From NCBI GenBank assembly GCA_030762175.1, contig CM060837.1:5139501-5203500 (forward strand): DNA of 64,000 nt. Reading direction: 5' to 3'. A model generated the notes under the pieces. It saw only the letters and a program-made list of their open reading frames with translations. It was not told the DNA's origin and did not search any database. Shown piece after piece: positions 55,929 through 64,000 of this stretch. Origin of the DNA: Metallyticus violacea (taxonomy: Eukaryota > Arthropoda > Insecta > Mantodea > Metallyticidae). The translations under genes and the position numbers were made by a program. Numbering within the stretch: position 1 is the first letter of the stretch; every line of letters starts with the position of its first letter.

Positions 55929-57264
55929 TAAAAAAAAAAAGGAACAATAAGTGGAAAGAAGGCTAGCCAGTTTGACGGGAGAATAGTTTGACACTGAATT
56001 AAAAAACTTAATCACGGTACCCAAAATGTATTGAAATTCAAGGAGTATATGTGGGAAAATAATTATTGAATATAGTTATCAAAATATGCCATTTTTGAAA
56101 CATTTGAACGGCTTTGTTATTTTTTTAAAAACAATGTAAATTATTTTTGAGACGGCCCTCATAGAACGTTGATACTTGGATGTTTAGCCACTATGTAATA
56201 ATCTAGCAACATTTCGTCAATAGTACTTATTCCTGTTTATCAATGAAACGTTTTCGCCACCCTCGTGCCATTTCACTCATTAAGGATAATTTGTCCCTAT
56301 GAATTCGGCGACCGAACAGAAACTGTGGTGTGTAAAGAACGCTAGTCAATTCATCTAAAGTCATATAAAATAACGGCACCTATTTCCATCCCAGCTGCTA
56401 TTTGCACTCCCAAGGGTCTATTGCTCAGAACTGACTGAGCAAAATACCTCCCCCATTTTCATGTATAATAGAAAAATAATATTTCTTCCTGATATGACTG
56501 TAATTGTTCCAAGGGGGTTCATAACTAAATGCATCTGTGGGGTTCATTGTTTTTAACACGGTGAGCGAAGAATATTAAGTTAAACGATAAATGAAGGACA
56601 GTTTGAACTTTCTGAACGCTGCCGTTATAAACACATAAACAAGATGGTTTGATTTTCAGTCCTGTGACAGAGAGGTGTTGTTATTTTTGCACATAACGCA
56701 TATGCCTGTCAGTGTGCGCGTGTCGCCTGGGGCGCACTGGTGGGAGTATGCACTAAACAAACATGTCGTCCCTAGTTCAGTTCTCACGTCGGAAATTGTC
56801 AGTCAGATTAGCTGCCGCTTTTCCTATGCAAATGTTAGTTATCTGTTCGGCCACGCGAAAACTGAGCGGCGCTTATAGTGCGTCTTGTTTGACAGGTGTT
56901 TTGCTGTGAAGCGTGCATTGTCGGCCATGCGGAACGTACCGCATACTCTCGCAAATTAATGGTGTAATCGCACAGTCAGTGGCGGAGCACCTTCCCAATT
57001 TCACTGTAGGGCAAATGCCTGAGGATAATTGATTGGATCATTTTTTAAGGAACTTTGTTGTAGTGAGATGCCATCTATCTTAACTCTAATGAATGTTAAA
57101 AATGAAAACTTTACCCTGCTCTACATGTACTCATACATTTCCTATGACTCAATTTTGTAATAAGTGCAAGGAAAAATAAATAATTGCATGGTTTAATGCC
57201 TAACAATAATTATATATCCAAACGAAATCTGTTCAAAAATGTTAATAAACCAGTTTTATTAATA
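55929..57264. other. no feature recognised
   Basis: A GC-richer patch at 56690-56950 has no open frame with homology. Nothing else was seen in 1.3 kb. Confidence 0.45.
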
Positions 57265-58005
57265 CAGAGGTGCCAAAAATGTATGCATACGTCAAACAAA
57301 GAAAAAACTGTGTTAACACCACAAAATGGAATTCACACAAACAGAAAATGATGAGCACTAATCATGTTAGACTTTTACAGTTATAACAATTGCTCAAAAT
57401 ACCCACCATCGGCGTCGATACACTTCTGAGTACGTTGAACTACTGAATGAGCAACGTTTGCGAAAGTGTCCTCAGCGATTGCAGCACATGCCGTTTCAAT
57501 TTCTTCCCGAAGTGCTGCTATTGTAGCTGGTTTTCTACAGTATACAACATCCCCATATGTAGAAGTCCAACGGAGTTAGATCCAGAGAACACGGTGAAAA
57601 CTCAATCGGACCTCTTCGTCCTATCCAGTGCCTTGGAAGATTGTCATCAAGGTACGCACGCACATCTCGGTGGTAACGGTGCACCATCCTGTTTCATGCG
57701 GTACCATGAGTCTCAAATTTGTCTCGAATGCGCGCAATTGTTGGCGGTTCTGTTCTGTACACACGTCTCCATTGCCTTTGGACTTCAACAATATTCTCGG
57801 TTTTCCAATACCACTTCAAAATTGCAACGATAATCTTGGCTCCATTTTGTTGTAGCAACGCTATCATAACTTAATGTGAGTCACGTCTGTTTACAGAACA
57901 CCATACTACACACTACTGTTGTTTTTCGGTTCAACTTTAAAATATATTAAATAGATATCTACTGTGAAAGTGTGAATGCATTTTGGCAATGTCCCCTTCT
58001 TCATA
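57265..58005 (-). mobile_element. DUF4817-type element (family T), copy 2, retaining part of the catalytic end
   Basis: After TA the left end reads CAGAGGTGCCAAAAATGTAT. The right end (reverse complement) is GACATTGCCAAAATGCATTC, giving imperfect inverted repeats that continue with CACACTT. Minus-strand remnants run from the N terminus (about 57840) through TRGT. They then jump to DDNLPRHWIGRRGPIEFSPC, SLDLTPLDFYIWG (third catalytic Asp, LD) and a C terminus equal to copy 1. So copy 2 keeps about 80 more codons than copy 1, and both lack the first catalytic block. Confidence 0.85.
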
Positions 58006-59069
58006 GGTGTTCCTTTTTTTTTTTTTTTTTTTTTAAATTTTCAATATAGTGAATCGATTTACAATTTTCATTGCATATTTATTTTCTCCTCCAGTTGTAT
58101 TTCTATATAAAGTAAATTTTCTTTTATGTGGGTATTGATTCTGAATAGCTGAATTGAGTGTTATTTTACGTGATTAAAGGTTTTAAACAGCGACGGCTAG
58201 TGAAACAAGTGAAGGAAGTATTTATAGCAGTTCTCAGCAGTCGGGTATTGATGGTTGTTAAATCAACATTTGCGTTTAACTAACTCTTACGGCGTTTTTA
58301 GGGGTTACCTATTCCGGAAAATCTTAGGGCGTTTCAGGGACTCCGTGTGTATACATGTTTTGTAACTGGATATATATATAATAATTGTGCTGATCCTTAA
58401 AGTGAAACATTTATTTTTAATCAAATTTCCAAAATTTCTTTCAGTGAACTAGTACACAATCTGAGTACCACTAAACTGTGTGGAATACGATTTTAATTGC
58501 TTATTACTCGGACTGTTTAGGCGGAATCCACGAAATTATTTGCCGGCCTGTGATTGAACGCCCGGTACCAGCTCGATATTTTGTTGTGCTAAGTGAAGAT
58601 TAAATACTGCCCGTTAACGATTCATTAGTAATATGAATGCTAAATCCTTGAAAATGCTAATGAAGTCGTTAATTCCGCAAGTGCTAATGAAATGTTGCAA
58701 CGTTGCAGCTTGTGACCGGTTTGTTTTCAATGGAAACGATAGGTAGAGGAGAAAATGCTATGTATTCTACATTTTCCACACAAAATATAATTTTATTGAT
58801 ATATGTTGAAAAGTTTCAAATGGAAATCTCTAGTAAGTTTAAGAGAGTACCTTAAAGTGCATTCAGTCCTTAAATCCTGAATAGTTTTTACATGTAAGGG
58901 AGATAGCACAGAGTTTCAAATGCATATTCTTGTCAGTTGAAATCGACGCAAATACTAATGGGTGATTTTTCTGCACGGGACGCGTATGGTAGGTCGGTAC
59001 CGAAGAGAACGGGAGCCAGAAAGTTCGCAGATATGATTGTAACGTAAATTTTTACCAGAATGATGTTGT
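58006..59069. other. no gene; T-run at left edge
   Basis: A run of about 18 T ends near 58034. No coding or repeat match was found in the rest. Confidence 0.5.
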
Positions 59070-59323
59070 GTAACGCCCGTTTTTGCTAGAGGCACCTCAG
59101 GCGATGAACACTGATGATACATGAGATGAAATTATAAATTGCAAAATTATTCATTATTTTTAAGGAAGGTGTCGTTGCAGGCCTAAGTTTAGAGTACCTC
59201 GCCAGCATTTGACACTTATGAGGACTGAAAAAAAACCTGGAAAAAAAAAACTCGGTCAGGGAGGACGGTCCAGACCTCCCGTTCACGAGTCCGCGCCTTA
59301 ACGACCTCGGTCACCCATGGCGG
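59070..59323 (-). repeat. SINE-A copy, near full length
   Basis: Reverse complement has the head CCGCCATGGGTGACCGAGGT, then TTAAGGCGCGGACTCGTGAA. A deletion has removed the B box (GGGAGGTCTGGACCGTCC). Body and 3' block (CTAGCAAAAACGGGCGTTAC) are intact. Confidence 0.92.
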
Positions 59324-59599
59324 TTTTATTACCAGAGATCGGAAGCACAGCAAATTGTCTTTTTCTGCCTGGGTGTATATATTTAAGAATCATATTGAAA
59401 TGGACATGTTTCCGTACCTTTAAAGTTAGTAGGGCCAGTTTTTATTTATTTTTTTATCTCTTTTGGCTTCTTTTGCCTTTTTTAAGGTTTATAACCGTTT
59501 TGGTTTTTTCTGCTATTATACAAATTTTAAAAAGCCATAACATATTTCAATATATCAAGGTGAAAAAGATATAAAAATTAAATGGCGTGCTCACCTCAC
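59324..59599. other. no feature recognised
   Basis: AT-rich spacer before the hAT remnant. Confidence 0.5.
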
Positions 59600-60285
59600 A
59601 AGAATATCAATTGAGAATCTTGTTATACATTTATTTCTTTTCAAGCAATCAAAAACGTTCTCCTCAACCCATAAGCTCTGTAAATAGAAGAATCTTCATT
59701 AGTGAAAGGAATGCAAGGTTACCTAGGACAGGAAACAGAGAGGATGAATGAAGTACTGTAGTTTTGAATAGTCCTGGCGAATGACCTTGTATCAATTTGG
59801 GCGAAACACTTCTAGGAAATTTGTCGTGGGAGTAGCTTCTCAGTTGCATAACTTGATCAGAAATCACTGCGCATCTTTTGCTCATTCGCCAGAACTATTC
59901 AAAACTATCTTTCTTTATCCTAATTAGCATTTCCATGATGTCCTGAAAGGTGAATGTTCTCTTGTGACTGTTATGAGTCCTTCCGAAATAGTTGGCTTTA
60001 AATATGCTCCAATCACCTCAGTGGAAGTAGAACGTTCTTTTACCATAATGAAAAATGTTCTCTCTGACAAGCAGCTGAATATGCCTTATTGTTGCTTGTA
60101 ACTAAGAAAAGTAAGCTTAAGTACTTTAATTATGTGATAAAGAAAATTTAGGTAGGTATATTAAATATCTATTTTCATTAATAATGAGTGATATTACCCT
60201 CTAATTTCATTTTTTATTATATTATTAGTATTTTAAGTGCAGTTTTGCCTGCTTTTTAAACAAAACAAATGCCTGAACTTCCAGG
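59600..60285 (+). mobile_element. hAT transposon 3' remnant, copy C
   Basis: Opposite in orientation to copies A and B. Plus strand about 59970-60100 reads SEIVGFKYAPITSVEVERSF, then TIMKNVLSDKQLNMPYCCL and a stop, the hAT dimerisation domain. Upstream sequence (59640-59930) matches the copy A/B non-coding part inverted, with an internal duplication of the TCGCCAGAACTATTCAAAAC phrase. The outer end is ATGCCTGAACTTCCAGGGG at about 60270-60285. Confidence 0.8.
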
Positions 60286-60639
60286 GGCTGATTATTAGTG
60301 ACACTTAAAAGGTTCTTTTACTCAGCGTTATCACGCAAGAAGATGCTTCCTTCATTACACACTTCGACTTATGACATTACTCTCTGCATTTCACTCTGAG
60401 AAATGGAAGAATTTTCATTCTTCATATAATGTGTGAATTTATCTTGTACACTTTTTTCCCTTACCTTAATGCCCCCCCCCCGAGATAAAAATTGGAGGGT
60501 GATCAACAAGACCATATGTTAGTAATGACTCTATGGTCGAATATTTCATGGTTTGCATGGAAGGAAACATGGGCAGAGTTCTGTTAGAAAGTACCTACTT
60601 CCCTTACAGTTAATTCACGGAAAAAATGTTGCTGAATAT
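60286..60639. other. no gene; C-run
   Basis: A C-run at 60472-60481. Otherwise no match. Confidence 0.5.
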
Positions 60640-61340
60640 TCTGCACATGCCTATAACTATTAATTAATTCTCAAAAAAGATATGGTACCTATTTTTATCT
60701 CAGCGCTAATTCCAACCATACTGCTATCTTTTGATCATGCAGGGGTTCCTCGTGAAGCAGGTTACGTTTTTCTGGACTGTTGTTGTGTGAATTAACATAC
60801 CCATTAGGTGGAACCAAGATTCGTCGGTAAAGAAAATTAGATTAGGGTCAATTTCTTCTTCGTGCACACTTTTCAAAATCCATTCCTGGATGCAGGGTCA
60901 CCCGGTTTATGTTCTTCAATACAGTAGCTTATAGAGTTTTCACTTGTATAGCTTTATAGTGTTCGAACAGAGGAACAGAATATTCCAGTTTGCTGGGAAA
61001 GACATCGAATTAGTTTTAGGAGAACATTCCAAAGCACCAGTTCAAGGTTATTTAACGTTTCTTCCACAAATACTCTACGTGGTTGATTAAGCTTTTTTTT
61101 TTCAAGAATATTTACCGTTTCATGAAATTTATTTACCAATCTGTTTATCGAACTTCCACTTAGAAGTTGAATATCAGGAAATCTCTCTTGAAACAATTTC
61201 CGTTCATCACGAACCGATTCTGTACACGAGTGCGAATCGTAAATAAATACTTTTTGGGAAATAGAATACCTGAATGGGGCATATTAACGCAATTGATGTA
61301 TCGTATTACGCCGCCAAACGAATACTTAATACCCTGCCAC
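60640..61340 (-). mobile_element. DUF4817-type transposon, N-terminal half
   Basis: Minus strand reads YSISQKVFIYDSHSCTESVR, then KLFQERFPDIQLLSGSSINR and LVNKFHETVNILEKKKLNQP (helix-turn-helix). RRVFVEETLNNLEL and IRCLSQQTGIFCSSVRTL follow. DPNLIFFTDESWFHLMG at about 60860-60810 is the first catalytic Asp block. Downstream (60700-60640) only fragments such as RHVQNI remain, and the second and third Asp regions are gone. The remnant at 10206-10854 belongs to the same family. Confidence 0.82.
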
Positions 61341-62529
61341 ACAATCACAAGAACGCGTACATTCCTAGAGTTAAGCTCGTACTGACCTCCCCTCCAGCTC
61401 CCCGGTCAGTTTTTCAATCTTGGGAACGAAATGTGTCCTGGGACTAATTGCACTTGGAGCGGTTCCACAACGGGAAAATCATCCAGTACGTTTAAAAAAA
61501 GGAGTAATTACACCTGATAATTTGAAAACCGAGAATAAAGTGTTGAAATATCGTATTGCTCCGAAAAAACTATTGTAAAGGTTAATTTACATGTCTTATG
61601 TGTCCCACGGATGTTATTTAGCAACATTATAAATATATATGTACTTGAAAGTTGATTGGGGAGGAATATCGTGTGTGAAGAAATTCCTGACCATTTGCCC
61701 CAATGTCAAAGGTTTAAAATCATTTTTTGCCTTTAAAATTTTCTGAAATTTTTACTAAAATTTTATGAAATGTTGACTTTTAAGCCAAAAGTATAATTAT
61801 TGTTTTAATTTATCGGAATTGTATGATTTAAATTCCCTATTTTCAGTACACCAAGTCAGTAATAAAAGCATGACGTTTTTATTAAATACTTTGAAACAAA
61901 AGAAAACAGAAATGTACTGGCTTCAGTTAGACTCGACAGACATAACTATGGCGTTGTGAAATGACGTAAGATACCATTTAAATTTGAACAGGATGTGTCG
62001 TAAATGCTTCTCTTTGAAGATAGTTATAAATCATGTCGGCTAACGCCATGTTTTATGTCTAGATTACTAAGAATACCGTAAGTCATGGCCCACCCTATCT
62101 TTTAACTTCGCATTTTCTCCTTTGAAAACGCTTTCTGAACCTTTCCCCGCAGTTCCTTTTACAGTATGCATTCATTCGCGTAGATGCTTAGATAGTACAG
62201 GTGTGCGGAACACTTTCAGAAATTTACTGGTCAATTGCCTCCTTTCAGACATGAAAGTGCGGTCTAATGTATCACGGTTATAGCAAAATCGCTTGTACAG
62301 TAAGGGCCTTATACTTTCTGTTTCACAAAATAGTGTTAACTTGGTCTTTTGAGATAGTGATCGTAATTTCTTATGCAGTAGCTAAATCGGAGTACAATTT
62401 CAATATCTCAAGATAATATATTAATTTATTATTTCCCAATCATATTTGTTGCATGTAAAAGTTGTAAAAATGATATCAAAATAATAACTTATTTGTTTAG
62501 AAACACTAGGACAAGGAAAAGTGTTAAGG
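61341..62529. other. no feature recognised
   Basis: AT-rich sequence, no coding or repeat match. Confidence 0.5.
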
Positions 62530-62607
62530 GTTATTATTATTATTATTAATATTATTATTAATATCATCCTTATTATTGTTATCATTATTATTATTATTAT
62601 TATTATT
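62530..62607. repeat. (TTA)n microsatellite, interrupted
   Basis: TTATTA iterations broken by ATATTATTATTAATATCATC-like interruptions. Confidence 0.85.
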
Positions 62608-62814
62608 GCGTTCATTACTACGGGACCACATATTTAGTTCAACTGATTCCCTGAAAGGTATTAAAGCTGCATTGGTATTTGAAGCTAAAAGTTTTTGATT
62701 TTTAGAGAAAGATGTGCAAATTACGAAGGCGAAATAATAAATCTGTAAATGTCGATAAAATGGTAAGAAATTTTGTTAAACGGAATGACTACTTATAAGT
62801 TTGATTGTTTTAAT

Positions 62815-63825
62815 TATTTTCTCGAAATTTTCGAGCAGATGCAACGCGAAGTTCTTTGTTGACAGATGTCTTAAGGGACTGGTGCAAAACGTTTCGTAAA
62901 AATGGATCAATATACTTTTTGAAATATGCACTACAGCTCAAATACAAATTGATCTGAAGAAAGTTCAAGGGACTACGCCACTTATTACTAGATAAATGCA
63001 TTTAAACGTGGCCGTATAAGCACTGCAGATGCTGCACATTCCGGACACCCAATTGAGGTTCCTTCTGAAGAAATTGTTGGTAAAATTCATGGTATCTAGA
63101 TAGCAGACGTTGCATTAAGGTTCGTGAAATTGCTGAGATGGTAGGCATCTCATTTGAACGGATCCTGCATGAAGTTCTGCATATGAAGAAGCTGAGTGCG
63201 AGATGGGTACGCGTTTGTTGACTCCAGACCAAAAACGCTCGAGAAAGAACACTTCAAAATCGGGTTTGGAAACGTTTCAGCATAATCCGAATGACTTCTG
63301 GCGTCGTTTTGTGACTGTAGAGGAAACCACTACACCCCGGAAATAAAATGGCAGTCAAAACAGCGGGTTGGCGTAGATGAAAGTGCATCGGAAAAAACTA
63401 AAAACCTTCGTAAAAAGTAATGGCCAACTTTCATGATTGACTATTTGGAAAATGTTAAGGGTTACCCAGGCATCTTTATTTACCGTTTATATAGTGAGCT
63501 GAAGCAGGGGTGATCAAGATTGTCACGCAAAAAAGTGTTCCACCAGGACAGTGCGCCTGCTCACATATCGGCTCTTGCGATGGCAAAAGTGTCGAGCTGG
63601 GCTTCGAAATAATTTCCCACTCACCCTTTCCCCCAAATTTGGCATAAGTGACTTTTTTCTTTCCTAACCCCAAAAGTTGGCATGGGGAGAAACATTTCAG
63701 AGTTATCTGTGCTGTAAACTGGTATTATGCACAGGTGGAAAGAACAGCTTTATTCTCAGAATAAAACATTTGAATCTCGCTGAAAGATGTATATCGAGCT
63801 CAAAGAAGATAATGTACAGAAATAA
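62815..63825 (+). mobile_element. near full-length degraded mariner
   Basis: Plus-strand blocks in order: FKRGRISTADAAHSGHPIEV and PSEEIVGKIHGI (linker), then LLTPDQKRSRKNTSKSGLET and FQHNPNDFWRRFVTVEET (first catalytic region, Asp now Glu). EIKWQSKQRVGVDESASEKT follows. The second Asp region is decayed to SVPPGQCACSHIG, and FFFPNPKSWHGEK stands where the third Asp block should be. The end is LK-E-D-N-V-Q-K and a TAA at about 63820. Closest in style to the elements at 12900 and 47200. All three catalytic positions are altered or lost. Confidence 0.85.
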
Positions 63826-64000
63826 AGTTGGTAATTTACTAATTCTTTTAGCTAATTTATTACTCAGCACTCGTATAGCTGTATGACTAATATAAATATT
63901 TGTTATGAAAAGGCACTTCCATAGTTGTAACTATGAAATAGTAAATTAAAAGGGTAGAAGGGACTTTTGGAAATGTTTCCATTAATAACCGATAACCACA
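63826..64000. other. no feature recognised
   Basis: AT-rich window end. Confidence 0.5.

Overview
This is a repeat-choked eukaryotic nuclear segment, AT-rich, with no bacterial-style gene density. The mix of old mariner families, piggyBac, hAT and tRNA-derived SINEs together with one receptor exon points to an arthropod (an insect or an arachnid). I cannot place it more precisely from sequence alone. Only one host-gene piece is convincing: a 259-bp plus-strand exon at 5627-5885 that encodes the second half of the discoidin-like domain of a discoidin domain receptor (DDR) tyrosine kinase. It has a clean AG acceptor and GTGAGT donor. No further DDR exon was recognised downstream, so the window is most simply read as this gene's introns, with at least 58 kb after the exon, filled by transposon fossils.

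Layout. 0-5.6 kb holds a hAT remnant, a mariner (DD34D family, called family 1 here), SINE tails, a degenerate AT-rich repeat, an unassigned SINE-like unit and an internally deleted DUF4817-type transposon. 5.6-9 kb holds the DDR exon, a mariner tail and a SINE-B. 9-11.2 kb is a piggyBac fossil with two nested insertions. 11.6-20 kb is a run of mariner remnants, including a three-part mosaic at 15.6-16.5 kb and two elements abutting head to tail at 17.2-19.7 kb. 20-31 kb carries a Tc1 fragment, a second hAT copy, the best family-1 mariner, a LINE 3' end, a structurally near-complete 1,268-bp mariner and a mariner N-terminal half cut off by a SINE-B. 31-46 kb carries SINEs A, B, C and D (one chimeric, one nested), DUF4817-type elements, a satellite of about 395 bp and another mariner. 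46-64 kb carries SINEs, an inverted copy of a repeat with an internal period of about 140 bp, a long degenerate repeat, more mariner pieces, a third hAT copy and a DUF4817-type N-terminal half.

SINE-A is the commonest repeat (14 full or partial copies). It has a tRNA-like head with A and B boxes, a conserved body, a 3' block reading GTAGTAAAAACGGGCGTTAA, and an (ATTC)n tail. SINE-B (5 copies) has its own tRNA-like head; one copy has the SINE-A head on a SINE-B body. About 19 Tc1/mariner pieces and 8 DUF4817-type pieces are recognisable. Every transposase seen is broken by stops, frameshifts or truncation, so nothing here looks autonomously active.

No gene system, operon, CRISPR or new enzyme pathway is present. 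The points of interest are evolutionary: chimeric and nested SINEs with readable target-site duplications, internally deleted transposons that keep both coding ends, inverted copies of a repeat carrying its own minisatellite, and a mosaic of mariners. Family assignments rest on protein motifs read by eye. Element boundaries are exact only where terminal repeats or target-site duplications are stated; elsewhere allow about 50 bp.
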